This document shows, piece after piece, positions 45,009-53,851 of a stretch of 64,000 nucleotides of DNA. The stretch's first letter is position 1, and every line of letters begins with the position of its first letter. A program made the position numbers and the translations under genes. Origin of the DNA: Thermophilibacter provencensis. Lineage in GTDB: Bacteria > Actinomycetota > Coriobacteriia > Coriobacteriales > Atopobiaceae. A model generated the notes under the pieces. It saw nothing but the letters and a program-made list of their open reading frames with translations, did not search any database and was not told where the DNA came from. The DNA lies in assembly GCF_030372065.1 (NCBI RefSeq), contig NZ_JAUDEA010000002.1:124001-188000 (forward strand). The letters are read 5' to 3'.

Positions 45009-46736
45009 ATGTTCAAGCTCAGACGCTACCTCGCGGGCCACTACGCCGAGTGCGTGCTGGCACCGCTCTTCAAGATGCTCGAGGCGCTGCTGCAGCTCCT
45101 CGTCCCACTCGTGATGGCGCAGGTCATCGATGTGGGCATTGCCACGCGCGACGCGGGCTACGTGCTCTGGCACGGTACGCTTCTCGTGGTCATGGGCGTC
45201 TTTGCCTGGGCCGTTGCGGTGACGGCGCAGTACTTCTGCTCCAAGCTTGCCTCCGCGTTTGGCACGGCGCTGCGCGACGACCTCTTCCGCCACGTGCTCA
45301 GCCTCTCGCGCGAGGACGTGGAGCGCCTGGGCAGGGCCACGCTCGTCACGCGCATCACCAACGACTCCCAGCAGGTGCAAGACGGCCTCAACATGTTCTT
45401 CAGGCTCATCCTGCGCTCCCCCTTCGTGACCTTTGGCACCGTGGTGGCCGCCTTCCTCGTTGACGGCATCGAGGGAGCGGCGCTGCTCGTCGCGGTGCTC
45501 GTCTCGGGCGCCATTGTCATGGGCTTCATGCGCGTGACCACGAAGCGCTACCGCGAGATCCAGCGCGGGCTCGACGACGTCCTGCTCGCCACCACGGAGA
45601 ACCTCGAGGGCGTGCGCGTGCTGCGTGCCTTCCGCCGCGAGGATGCCGAGCGCGCCGCCTTCTCCAGGACGGCGGAGACCGTCCGCTCGCGCCAGGTGGC
45701 AACCGGTGACATCTCCGCCCTCGTGAACCCCCTCACCTACGTGGCCATCAACTGCGGGCTCATTGCGCTCTTATGGTTTGGCGGCTTCCAGGTGAACGTG
45801 GGCAACCTCACCCAGGGCCAGCTCGTGGCCCTCGTGAGCTACGTGAGCCAGGCGCTCGTGGAGCTCCTCAAGCTCACGAACCTCATCGTCCTGCTCTCCA
45901 AGGCCTCCGCCTGCGCCCGTCGCATCAACGAGGTCTTCGAGACGCGCCCCTCCATGGCCGACGGTCCTCGCGAGGCCATCCTCGCGCCGGGTGCGCCCGC
46001 CCTCGCCTTTGACGACGTGAGCTTCACCTACGCGGACGGCGCCGGCCACGCCCTCAGCCACGTGAGCTTTGAGCTCGCCCCCGGCAGAACGCTCGGCGTC
46101 ATCGGCGGCACGGGCTCGGGCAAGTCCACCCTCGCGAGCCTCGCGATGCGCTTCTACGACGCCACGGAGGGCGCCGTCCGCGTGGGCGGCACGGACGTGC
46201 GCGAGCTCACGCGCGCGAGTCTGCGGCACGTGGTCTCGCTCGTCGAGCAGGGTGCCACGCTCTTCTCGGGAACCATTGCCTCCAACCTGCGCTGGGGCGG
46301 CCCCAACGCGGGCGAGAAGGACCTCGAGGCCGCGCTCGCAACCGCGCAGGCCGCGGGCGTCGTTGACGGCAAGGGCGGCCTGACCGCGGAGGTCGAGCAG
46401 TTCGGGCGCAACTTCTCCGGCGGCCAGCGTCAGCGCCTCGCCATCGCGCGCACCCTCGCGCGACGCCCGGGCGTCCTCATCCTCGACGACTCCTCCTCAG
46501 CCCTCGACTTTGCCACGGACGCCGCGCTGAGGCGCGCCATCGCGCGCGACTGCGCCGGCACCGCCGTGATCACCATCTCCCAGCGCGTCACCGCCGTGCG
46601 CCACGCCGACCAGATCCTCGTGCTCGACGGCGGGCGACAGGTGGGCCTGGGCACCCATGAGGAGCTGCTCGCGGGTTGTCCCGTCTATCGTGAGATCTGC
46701 GAGTCCCAGCTCACCGCAGAGGAGGTGGCCCGATGA
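45009..46736 (+). CDS. ABC exporter half-transporter, degenerate ATPase subunit
   Basis: 575 aa, ATG 45009 with GGAGG five bases upstream and a TAGAAT -10-like box at 44972-44977. Six membrane helices precede the ATPase domain. Walker A is GGTGSGKSTLAS and the signature is NFSGGQRQRLAIA, but Walker B reads LILDDSSSALD (Asp instead of the catalytic Glu) and the switch reads TISQRVTAV (Gln instead of His). Such changes define the non-catalytic site of heterodimeric exporters such as TM287/288 and LmrCD. It overlaps the next gene by four bases. Probably exports drugs, lipids or peptides; substrate unknown. Confidence 0.92.
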   Translation: MFKLRRYLAGHYAECVLAPLFKMLEALLQLLVPLVMAQVIDVGIATRDAGYVLWHGTLLVVMGVFAWAVAVTAQYFCSKLASAFGTALRDDLFRHVLSLSREDVERLGRATLVTRITNDSQQVQDGLNMFFRLILRSPFVTFGTVVAAFLVDGIEGAALLVAVLVSGAIVMGFMRVTTKRYREIQRGLDDVLLATTENLEGVRVLRAFRREDAERAAFSRTAETVRSRQVATGDISALVNPLTYVAINCGLIALLWFGGFQVNVGNLTQGQLVALVSYVSQALVELLKLTNLIVLLSKASACARRINEVFETRPSMADGPREAILAPGAPALAFDDVSFTYADGAGHALSHVSFELAPGRTLGVIGGTGSGKSTLASLAMRFYDATEGAVRVGGTDVRELTRASLRHVVSLVEQGATLFSGTIASNLRWGGPNAGEKDLEAALATAQAAGVVDGKGGLTAEVEQFGRNFSGGQRQRLAIARTLARRPGVLILDDSSSALDFATDAALRRAIARDCAGTAVITISQRVTAVRHADQILVLDGGRQVGLGTHEELLAGCPVYREICESQLTAEEVAR

Positions 46737-48496
46737 GCGAGAAGATCGCGCGCGGCGTCGCGCCTGACGGCACCGTGCGCCGCATGATCGGCCTCTTTTC
46801 CGCCCGGCGCGGCACCCTGGTGCTCGCGGCGCTGCTCACGGTGGCGGTCGTGGTGTGCACGCTCTCGCTGCCCGTGCTCTCCGGCCAGGCGGTCGACTGC
46901 GTGGTGGGCCCCAGCGAGGTTGACTTTGGCGGTCTCACCCGCTCGCTTGCCTGGATAGCTGTCGTGCTCGTTGCCACGGCCGCCTTCCAGTGGGCGCTCA
47001 CCGCCACCACCAACCGGCTCGCCTTCGACGCGGCCCTCGACCTGCGGCGACGCTGCTTCGACCACCTGCAGGAGCTCCCGCTCTCCTACCTTGACTCCCA
47101 TGGCCACGGAGACCTTGCCAGCCGCATCGTCACCGACGCGGACATGCTCACGAACGGCCTGCTCATGGCCTTCCAGCAGCTGCCCGTTGGCGTGCTCACC
47201 ATCGTGGTGACGCTCGTCTTCATGTTTGTGCTCAACCCCGCCATCGCAGCCGTCGTGGCACTGCTCACGCCCATATCCATCTTCACGGCGCGCTTCATCG
47301 CCACGCATAGCGCCAAGCACTTCTCGGGCCAGACGCGCCTGCGCGGCGAGCTCACCTCTTACGTGGAGGAGATGGTCGGCGGGATATCCGCGGTCGAGAC
47401 CTTTGAGATGCAGGAGGACGTTGCGGCGCGCTTCGCCGAGACCGACGCCGCACTTGGGCAGGAGAGCTTCAAGGCGGTGTTCTTCTCGTCCTTGGTGAAC
47501 CCCACCACGCGCTTTGCGAACGCCCTCGTGTACGCCGCCATCGGCATCTTTGGCGCCTTCGTGGCCATGGCGGGCGGCATCACCGTGGGAGGGCTCTCGG
47601 CGTTTCTCGGCTACGCGGACCAGTACGCCAAGCCCTTCAACGACATCTCCGGCGTGGCAACGGAGCTGCAGAACTCCGTTGCGTGCGCGCGGCGCCTCTT
47701 TGCCCTGCTCGACGAGCCGGCCGAGGAGCCCGACGCCGCGGACGCCGCCGTCCTGGAAGAGCCGCGCGGCGAGGTGCGACTGGAGCACGTTGCCTTTGGC
47801 TACGAGAAGGACCGCCCGGTGCTGCGCGACGTCGATCTCTCCGTGCGGCCCGGCATGCGCATCGCCCTCGTGGGCGAGACGGGCTGCGGCAAGACCACGC
47901 TCATCAACCTCATCATGCGCTTCTATGACGTGACGTCGGGCTCCGTGCGCGTGGACGGGCGCGACGTGCGCGACTGGACGCGCGAGAGCCTGCGCGCGGG
48001 CTGGGGCATGGTGCTCCAGGACACGTGGGTGCGACGCGCCACGGTGCGCGAGAACGTGAGCATGGGCCGTCCCGACGCCACGCTCGAGGAGGTGCGCGCG
48101 GCGTGCCGCGAGGCGTACGCGGACGACTTCATCAGCCGCCTGCCGCAGGGCTACGACACGGTGCTCGACGGCTCGAGCGCCCTGTCCGCGGGCCAGCGGC
48201 AGCTGCTGTGCATCGCGCGCGTCATTCTCGCCCGACCGGCGATGCTCATCCTCGACGAGGCCACGTCGAACATCGACACCCGCACCGAGCTTCTCGTCCA
48301 GCGCGCGCTCGCCAACCTCATGCGAGGGCGCACGAGCTTTGTGGTGGCGCACCGCCTCTCCACCGTGCGCGACGCCGACCTCATCTGCGTGATGGCAGAC
48401 GGCGTCATCGCCGAGCAGGGCACCCACGACGAGCTGCTGGCCGCCGGCGGGCGCTACAAGCACATCTACGAGTCGCAATTCGCGCCGACGGAGTAG
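46733..48496 (+). CDS. ABC exporter half-transporter, catalytic ATPase subunit
   Basis: 587 aa, starting in the ATGA overlap with the preceding gene. Six helices, then an ATPase domain with GETGCGKTTLINL Walker A, LILDEATSNIDTRTE Walker B including catalytic Glu, and VVAHRLSTV switch His. Its signature is ALSAGQRQLLCIAR, with Ala replacing the second Gly of LSGGQ. In heterodimers the altered signature faces the altered Walker site of the partner, so the changes in both proteins fall in the same composite site. This strongly supports obligate pairing with the upstream product. Confidence 0.93.
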   Translation: MSEKIARGVAPDGTVRRMIGLFSARRGTLVLAALLTVAVVVCTLSLPVLSGQAVDCVVGPSEVDFGGLTRSLAWIAVVLVATAAFQWALTATTNRLAFDAALDLRRRCFDHLQELPLSYLDSHGHGDLASRIVTDADMLTNGLLMAFQQLPVGVLTIVVTLVFMFVLNPAIAAVVALLTPISIFTARFIATHSAKHFSGQTRLRGELTSYVEEMVGGISAVETFEMQEDVAARFAETDAALGQESFKAVFFSSLVNPTTRFANALVYAAIGIFGAFVAMAGGITVGGLSAFLGYADQYAKPFNDISGVATELQNSVACARRLFALLDEPAEEPDAADAAVLEEPRGEVRLEHVAFGYEKDRPVLRDVDLSVRPGMRIALVGETGCGKTTLINLIMRFYDVTSGSVRVDGRDVRDWTRESLRAGWGMVLQDTWVRRATVRENVSMGRPDATLEEVRAACREAYADDFISRLPQGYDTVLDGSSALSAGQRQLLCIARVILARPAMLILDEATSNIDTRTELLVQRALANLMRGRTSFVVAHRLSTVRDADLICVMADGVIAEQGTHDELLAAGGRYKHIYESQFAPTE

Positions 48497-48498
48497 CG

Positions 48499-48708
48499 CT
48501 ACAGCCCGCGCTCGCGCAAGCGGGCGTCGATCTCCTTGAGCGTGATGCGCGCGGCAAAGAGCTGCCGATACGTGGCCGTCTTCACCTTGCCCGCGGCCGC
48601 GAGCTCGTCCATGCGGGCAACCGCAGCGGCCAGCTCGTCGCGCACGCCCGCGGCAAACGCGTCGTAGGCGGCGAGACGAGCCTCGGCGTCCAGGTCCTTC
48701 TCGCCCAT
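48499..48708 (-). CDS. small helical hypothetical protein
   Basis: 69 aa, charged and Ala-rich, predicted wholly helical (EARLAAYDAFAAGVRDELAAA, shortened here). No cysteine, signal or membrane segment. I do not recognise it. It starts in a TAATG overlap with the stop of the tautomerase gene, so translation is coupled, and ends two bases from the converging exporter gene. The initiating sequence includes GGCGAGAAGG, another copy of the dispersed octamer. Confidence 0.6.
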   Translation of the reverse strand: MGEKDLDAEARLAAYDAFAAGVRDELAAAVARMDELAAAGKVKTATYRQLFAARITLKEIDARLRERGL

Positions 48709-49058
48709 TAGAAGTTGGCTCCGTTCCAGCCAAAGCTCGGCGTCCAGCCGTAGCGGATGTAGAGCCGGGAGGGGTCAACCCCCAGCTCGTGGTAGATCAC
48801 GGGCGTGACCTCCTCGGTGAACGCCTCCCACGCGCTCGCGGGCACCTCGGAGCGCGCGAACACGCTCACGTCGACGAGGGCGCACGGCTCGGAGTCGTCC
48901 CCGGCAAAGTAGATGTGGGCGTCGTCCTCAAAGAGGCACATGAGCCAAGCCTCGGACTTTCCCGGCACGGCCTCGATGGCACGGCCGTAGGCGGACTTGA
49001 GCACCTCGCGCGCCTCGGGCGCGATGGGCGCTGAGCAATACGTGTGCACGACGGGCAT
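48708..49058 (-). CDS. MIF/tautomerase-superfamily protein
   Basis: 116 aa, ATG 49058 with AAGGAG upstream. The second residue is Pro (MPVVHTYCSAP), which becomes the catalytic N-terminal proline after Met removal. FEDDAHIYFAGDDSEPCALVDVSVF and GVDPSRLYIRY fit the macrophage migration inhibitory factor branch of phenylpyruvate/dopachrome tautomerases, length 115-120. Cytoplasmic trimer expected. The natural substrate of bacterial members is mostly unknown. It is coupled with the small gene downstream, and a long palindrome lies immediately 5' of its ribosome site. Confidence 0.85.
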   Translation of the reverse strand: MPVVHTYCSAPIAPEAREVLKSAYGRAIEAVPGKSEAWLMCLFEDDAHIYFAGDDSEPCALVDVSVFARSEVPASAWEAFTEEVTPVIYHELGVDPSRLYIRYGWTPSFGWNGANF

Positions 49059-49072
49059 AGTGGGCTCCTTTC

Positions 49073-49131
49073 ATGACAATCTACCCTGTCACCTTTGTCA
49101 TCATGACAATGGTGACAGGGTAGATTGTCAT
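49073..49131. repeat. 59-bp REP-like palindrome
   Basis: Two 29-base arms, 49073-49101 and 49103-49131, are complementary except at one position and separated by a single base. The core is CTACCCTGTCACC. The right arm shares 17 bases with 21142-21158. It lies between the release-factor-like gene and the tautomerase gene, inside the leader of the latter. Confidence 0.92.
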
Positions 49132-49142
49132 CATTGTCAGGT

Positions 49143-49520
49143 TTACTCGCCGTCAACACGACGGCGCAGCTGCTTCAGCTGGCCTCGGGCGCGCTTGGCC
49201 TCCAGGCGACGGCGCTTCTGCGCAGCCGAGACGCGTGTCTTCTTGCGGGGTCTCGGGGGCCGACCGCGCCGCCGGCAGATCTCTCGGATCTTCTCGATGC
49301 AGCGCTCGCGGTTTCGCAGCTGGCTTCTCTCCTCGCGCGAGACCACCACGATCCCGGTGGGCACATGACGCACCCGCACCGCCGAGTCGGTGGTGTTCAC
49401 GCCCTGCCCGCCCGGTCCGCTCGCCCGAAACGCCTGCATCTCGCAGTCGCGCGCAAGCTCCTCGCTGCTCATGCGCGCAAAGGCGGCGTACTCGCGATAT
49501 GTCAGTCTTCCCACATCCAT
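49143..49520 (-). CDS. arfB: peptidyl-tRNA hydrolase ArfB-like (GGQ-domain release factor)
   Basis: 125 aa. Contains [20 protein letters not shown]: the GGQ motif that enters the ribosomal peptidyl-transferase centre, near residue 37. A basic C-terminal tail ([21 protein letters not shown]) would insert in the empty mRNA channel. The protein lacks the stop-codon-reading domains of RF1/RF2 and matches the ArfB/YaeJ/ICT1 rescue factors that free stalled ribosomes. The tail is shorter and more Arg-rich than in E. coli. The name is given by family; activity is inferred. Confidence 0.87.
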   Translation of the reverse strand: MDVGRLTYREYAAFARMSSEELARDCEMQAFRASGPGGQGVNTTDSAVRVRHVPTGIVVVSREERSQLRNRERCIEKIREICRRRGRPPRPRKKTRVSAAQKRRRLEAKRARGQLKQLRRRVDGE

Positions 49521-49607
49521 GTGCTCATGCTATCAGACACAAGGCGGCCAAAGGCGCGTTGCCGTATGATAAGGGGCACGTAAACCCCCTGTAACGCTAG
49601 GAGCGGC

Positions 49608-51728
49608 ATGTCGCTGCTGCAGACCTCGATTCCCCTCATCGCCCTCGTCCTGCTCGTCTGTAACGTCGTGCGCCACCTTCGCTCGGACCTCGGCGAGCGC
49701 CACCTCACCCTCCCGAGCACCTTCTGCTGGCTCGCGCTCCCGGGCGTCGCCCTTCTCGCCGCCACCTTCTGGTGCGCCGCGGGGCTCTACGGCGGCGCGG
49801 CGCTCGGCCTTCTCGCGCTCGACGCCGCATCCCTTCTCTGCGGGCACGCCGTCCTCGCAAGGCGCTCCCTTGCCGAGAAGGTCCGTGAGCTCGCGGACAC
49901 GCTCGTCCCTCCGCGCCTGCGCCATGCCGCCGTTCCCGCAACGGCGCTCCTTCTCTGCACCGTGCTCGGCTTTCTTGCCCTGGAGCTCCCCTACAACTCG
50001 TACGTGCCGTGGATGAGCCCCGGCTGCGTGGGCATCGAGCTGCTCATCATCCTCGTTGCGCTGACGCTCCTGTACTTTCTCTTCCAGCGCCGCGGCGCGG
50101 GCATCGTGCTCGGCGTGGGCGCCTGCTTCTTCATCGGCCTCGCGCAGTTCTTCGTCGCAAGCTTCAAGTACGCGGCCATTCTCCCCAATGACCTCTTCGT
50201 CCTGGGCACCGCCGCGGCAGTGAGCGGCGGCTACGTCTATGCCGTGGACGGCTGGGTGCTTCTCGGCCTCTCCTGCCTGCTGCTCGCTGAGGCCATGTAC
50301 GCGGGGGTTGTCCCCGAGCCCGCGACCTCCCCCGCAGCGCGGGCGAGAAGGACCGCGACCAACCTCGGCGTTGCCGCGCTCGCCTTTGCCCTGCTCTGGT
50401 GCGGCGTGACCATCCCCAGCTACTTTGACGACCTTGGCGTGGGCATGGAGTACTGGTACTCGCTCGACTACTACCGTAAGCAGGGGTTTCTCACCTCCTT
50501 CATAGCCGTGGCGCAGGACCTCCCCATCGAGGCGCCCGAGGGCTACAGCGAGGCCGGCGCCACGGAACTCGAGGCCTCCTACGTCGCAGCCTACGACGAG
50601 ACGCGCGGCTCCACCTCCGAGAGGGTGGCCGCCGAGGAGCAGTTTGCCGAGGAGCTGCCGAGCGTCGTGTGCATCATGAACGAAACCTTCTCCGACCTCA
50701 CGGTGCTCGATGGCGAGAGCTGGGGCTACGAGGGCCCGCGGGAGTACCGGGCCATGGTCGACACGCTCGCCGACGGCACCCTCAACGTGTCCGTCATCGG
50801 CGGCGGGACGTGCAACTCCGAGTTCGAGTTCCTCACGGGCGTCTCGCTCGCCTACGTGGGCGACGGCAAGTACCCCTACTCGCTCTACGACCTCTCCGAG
50901 GCGCCGAGCCTTGCCCGCCAGTTCTCCGGGCTCGGCTATGACACCACGGCCATGCACCCCAACTACGCCAGCAACTGGAACCGCGACCGCGTCTACGAGG
51001 CGATGGGCTTTGACGAGTTTCTCGACATCGAGGACTTTGAGGGCGCCGAGGAGTTTCACAGCGGCGTCTCGGACGAGGAGACCTACGACAAGGTCCTCGG
51101 ACTGCTCATGGGCAGCGACACCCCGCAGTTCATCTTCGACGTTACAATGCAGAACCACTCCGGCTACGACCAGGGGAACATCGGGCGCGTTGACCAGTAC
51201 GAGGTCGACGGCGTGAGCGACTACGACAACGGGCGCCTCTCGGAGTACCTGGGCTGCATCGACGAGTCCGACCGCGCGCTCGCGGAGTTTCTCGATGAGC
51301 TGCGCGAGCTCGACCAGCCCGTGATCGTGGTCTTCTTTGGCGACCACCAGCCCGCGCTCTCCTCCATCGTGAACGACGCGCTCTACCCAGACGAGCAGGA
51401 CGAGCTCGCGCACAACCTGCGCACGCACGAGACCATCTACTTCATCTGGGCAAACTACGACGTTGCCGGAAGCGCCCAGGACGGCGAGAAGGACGACGCG
51501 AGCCCCGCCTACCTTGGTGCAATGCTCGCCGAGAAGATCGGCGCGCCCCTGACGGACTTCCAGAAGTCGCAGCTTGTCGCGCGCGAGGAGATGCCGGCGG
51601 TGAGCCTTGTTGGCGTGTGTGACGCGGACGGGGCGTGGTGCACGCTCGATGACGAGGTCAACGTGCCGGGTGCCTTCGACGACCTCGCGCACATCTCCTA
51701 TCTGGAGTTTGCGAGCAAGCTGGAGTAG
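49608..51728 (+). CDS. LtaS-like phosphoglycerol transferase (sulfatase fold)
   Basis: 706 aa, ATG 49608 with AGGAG upstream. The N-terminal part has at least six hydrophobic helices. The outer domain has IMNETFSDL (metal-binding Glu), GGGTCNSEFEFLTG with the catalytic Thr near residue 400, MHPNYASNWNRD, and FFGDHQPALSS with metal-binding Asp-His near 577. This is the layout of lipoteichoic acid synthase and OpgB-type enzymes, which move glycerol phosphate from phosphatidylglycerol to a polymer outside the membrane. It complements the CDP-glycerol genes at the start of the window. A TATGAT -10-like box lies at 49565-49570. Confidence 0.9.
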   Translation: MSLLQTSIPLIALVLLVCNVVRHLRSDLGERHLTLPSTFCWLALPGVALLAATFWCAAGLYGGAALGLLALDAASLLCGHAVLARRSLAEKVRELADTLVPPRLRHAAVPATALLLCTVLGFLALELPYNSYVPWMSPGCVGIELLIILVALTLLYFLFQRRGAGIVLGVGACFFIGLAQFFVASFKYAAILPNDLFVLGTAAAVSGGYVYAVDGWVLLGLSCLLLAEAMYAGVVPEPATSPAARARRTATNLGVAALAFALLWCGVTIPSYFDDLGVGMEYWYSLDYYRKQGFLTSFIAVAQDLPIEAPEGYSEAGATELEASYVAAYDETRGSTSERVAAEEQFAEELPSVVCIMNETFSDLTVLDGESWGYEGPREYRAMVDTLADGTLNVSVIGGGTCNSEFEFLTGVSLAYVGDGKYPYSLYDLSEAPSLARQFSGLGYDTTAMHPNYASNWNRDRVYEAMGFDEFLDIEDFEGAEEFHSGVSDEETYDKVLGLLMGSDTPQFIFDVTMQNHSGYDQGNIGRVDQYEVDGVSDYDNGRLSEYLGCIDESDRALAEFLDELRELDQPVIVVFFGDHQPALSSIVNDALYPDEQDELAHNLRTHETIYFIWANYDVAGSAQDGEKDDASPAYLGAMLAEKIGAPLTDFQKSQLVAREEMPAVSLVGVCDADGAWCTLDDEVNVPGAFDDLAHISYLEFASKLE

Positions 51729-52064
51729 GCGTGCCGACGGCTGCGCGGGTCGTGCCTGCCGAGAAAGCCCAGGGTCTGTACCAGTTTTCCCGATACCCGC
51801 CGAGAGAATCCCGCCTCTGTACACGTCACGACTGCGCACGGCCGAGAGATTGCGCCATCTGTACCAGCTGCACAATCAAACCCCCGAGAAATGCCGTCTC
51901 ATGTACCAAACGCGCCGAGAAACACGGGCGGCCGAACCATCCTGAGTCCCCCTCCCCATGGGGACGCTGGTACAGAGGAGCGCTCTTCTCGGCGCGTTCC
52001 GGCAAAACTGGTACAGAGGCCGGCCTTTCTCGGCGTCGCCCATTGATGAAGCATAGGCAATACG
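51729..52064. repeat. tandem and inverted repeat array, family C
   Basis: No gene is supported here. CTGTACCAG or a close variant occurs at 51776, 51817, 51859 and 51901, a period of 41-42 bases, and in reverse (CTGGTACAG) at 51967 and 52009. CCGAGAG or CCGAGAA lies between them at 51800, 51842, 51884 and 51915, and TTCTCGG at 51986 and 52028. Forward and reverse units also share the TTTT(C/G)CCG segment after the core. The whole forms a large imperfect inverted repeat just after the LtaS-like gene. Confidence 0.85.
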
Positions 52065-52094
52065 AAAATGGGCCGTCGGGACTTCCCGACGGCC
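52065..52094 (-). terminator. tRNA-Val terminator
   Basis: On the minus strand GGCCGTCGGG pairs with CCCGACGGCC around a 4-base loop, followed by CATTTT. Ten bases after the tRNA end. Confidence 0.88.
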
Positions 52095-52104
52095 TGCGTC
52101 AAGT

Positions 52105-52179
52105 TGGTGGGCGTTACAAGATTTGAACTTGTGACCTCTTCCGTGTCAGGGAAGCGCTCTCCCCCTGAGCTAAACGCCC
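52105..52179 (-). tRNA. tRNA-Val(GAC)
   Basis: Cloverleaf with acceptor GGGCGTT/AACGCCC, D arm GCTC...GAGC, anticodon stem CTTCC/GGAAG with loop CTGACAC (anticodon GAC), T loop TTCAAAT and encoded CCA. Own promoter and terminator flank it. Confidence 0.95.
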
Positions 52180-52217
52180 TTATGTGATGCACTGCTGGGG
52201 ACCGCAGCGCGAGGGAT

Positions 52218-52247
52218 ATATTAGCAAGGAACCCACCGAAAGCGCAA
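52218..52247 (-). promoter_or_regulatory. tRNA-Val promoter
   Basis: On the minus strand TTGCGC (52242-52247) and TAATAT (52218-52223), spacer 18. Just upstream is AAGTCAAAATTGGGGC, also found before tRNA-Leu. Confidence 0.75.
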
Positions 52248-52305
52248 GCCCCAATTTTGACTTTCTTGAAATTGGGGCCCAGGGCACACGGCAGCGCGAG
52301 AGGCC

Positions 52306-53772
52306 CTACTTCCCCGCACCCTTCTCGGCCTCCCTCTTTCGGCACAGCTTGGCAAGGTTTGCCGTCGCCACCCGGGGGCTCTCGTCGCCTGCCTGCTTGG
52401 GCGCCTCAGCGGCGGCCTTCTTCGCGGCTGCCGCGGCCTTGCCCGCCGCAATGCGAGCCGCCACGTCGGAGCCATCCTTCTTGCCAGACCCGGCACCGCC
52501 GGAGACCGTGACCTTCTTCTTGGCACCCGGCTTCACCGTGACGCCACCACGTGCCGCGGCCTTCTTGCCGCTCTTGGCACCGCCCACAAAGCCGCGAACG
52601 CGCTTCCAGGCACGTTTAGCGCGGCGGTTGATGGACTCCCCGCTCGTGGAGCGAAGGCCCATGCACGGGGCGGCAATGAGGACGGGCAGCAAGTACTCGA
52701 TCGCACGCCAGATGACAAAGCCCGCCGTGAGGTGCACGCCGTACATGCCCTTGAAGAGGTAGGCAAATCCCACCTCGGCGCCGCCGGCGCCGCCGGGCAG
52801 CGGGACGGCGTTCACGAGCAGCTCGAGCATCGAGCCAGAGGCGAGGCACACCATGAAGTCCGCGGGCTCGCCGAAGGAGCGCAGCACGAAATACGGCAGC
52901 GCGTACATGCAGCCGAGCTGCAGCAGCGTCACGCCCATCGTCGCGAGCATCTCGGGCACGTTGGCCGCGGCCTTCTTGAAGGCGCGGGAGAACTCCATGA
53001 CCTGGGTGTTGACGACCTCGTAGTACTTCTCGTACTTGTCGTCCTTGATCCACTTGCGGCGGTTGGCAAAGCGCAGCGCCCAGTTGCCCACCGCCATAAC
53101 GGGCTTGGGGAGCAGGCAGAGCGCGATGAAGCCCGCCACCTGCACCACCTTGAAGCCAAAGAGGAAGAGGCCGATGAGGGTGACGTCGCCAAAGGTCTCG
53201 TAGAAGTAGCCGCCGCAGAAGATGAGCATGATGGCGGCAAAGACGCCCTCGCCCGTCTCGTAGATGATGGTGCGCGTGAAGTTGAGGGCGCTCGCGGCGC
53301 CGGCGGACATGCCCGCGCGCGTGAGGCGGAAGATCTGAGCGGGAGGGGCGCCCGCGCTGTTGGGCGTGAGACGCATGAAGAAGACGCCGGACGCCTCGAC
53401 GCTCATGAGGTCGCGAATGCCCACGGGGCAGTCCGGGTCCGCCGCAACGGAGAGCACGTAGGCCAGGATGCCAAAGACGTAGTAGAAGAGGAAGCAGACC
53501 ACGCCCGCCACGATCCAGGCCGTGTCAACGCCGGCAAGCGACGTCACAAACTCGTCAACCTGACCGGTGAAGACGAGGTAGAGCGCATAGGCGACAGCAA
53601 CAAAGCCAAGAAAGATGACGGTCTTTCTGACCTGCCCCATCGACTTCTTGTCGGCGGCGTTGTCCGCCGGGGAGACCGTGCGGACTGCAGAGACCTTGAG
53701 CGCCACCTTCTTGGGCGCCTTGGCCGCCTTCTGAGTGTCCTGCTCTTCTGCCACGCGCGCTCCATACGTCAT
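52306..53772 (-). CDS. lysylphosphatidylglycerol synthetase-type flippase domain protein with basic tail
   Basis: 488 aa. After a charged N-terminal 45 residues, about eight helices make up the UPF0104/LPG_synthase_TM domain, with RLTPNSAGAPPAQIFRLTRAG and NAVPLPGGAGGAEVGF as recognisable motifs. Proteins of this family flip or modify lipids; this one has no aminoacyl-transferase domain, so it is not a complete MprF. The last roughly 100 residues are Lys/Ala/Gly-rich (SGKKAAARGGVTVKPGAKKK), like histone H1 tails, which is unusual here. The start is ATG 53772. Its neighbours give no pathway. Confidence 0.85.
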   Translation of the reverse strand: MTYGARVAEEQDTQKAAKAPKKVALKVSAVRTVSPADNAADKKSMGQVRKTVIFLGFVAVAYALYLVFTGQVDEFVTSLAGVDTAWIVAGVVCFLFYYVFGILAYVLSVAADPDCPVGIRDLMSVEASGVFFMRLTPNSAGAPPAQIFRLTRAGMSAGAASALNFTRTIIYETGEGVFAAIMLIFCGGYFYETFGDVTLIGLFLFGFKVVQVAGFIALCLLPKPVMAVGNWALRFANRRKWIKDDKYEKYYEVVNTQVMEFSRAFKKAAANVPEMLATMGVTLLQLGCMYALPYFVLRSFGEPADFMVCLASGSMLELLVNAVPLPGGAGGAEVGFAYLFKGMYGVHLTAGFVIWRAIEYLLPVLIAAPCMGLRSTSGESINRRAKRAWKRVRGFVGGAKSGKKAAARGGVTVKPGAKKKVTVSGGAGSGKKDGSDVAARIAAGKAAAAAKKAAAEAPKQAGDESPRVATANLAKLCRKREAEKGAGK

Positions 53773-53851
53773 GCCAACGGGTCCGTCTGTCTAGTGTAGC
53801 GCGCGAGGGCGACGCTGAGGGACCGGGAGAGCGGCGAGCGGCCGCATCCCC

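Noticed and set aside
51776-52036. CRISPR array
   Set aside because: Units recur every 41-42 bases, but only 9-base cores are conserved, the intervening sequence is also related between units, two units are inverted, and no cas gene is present.
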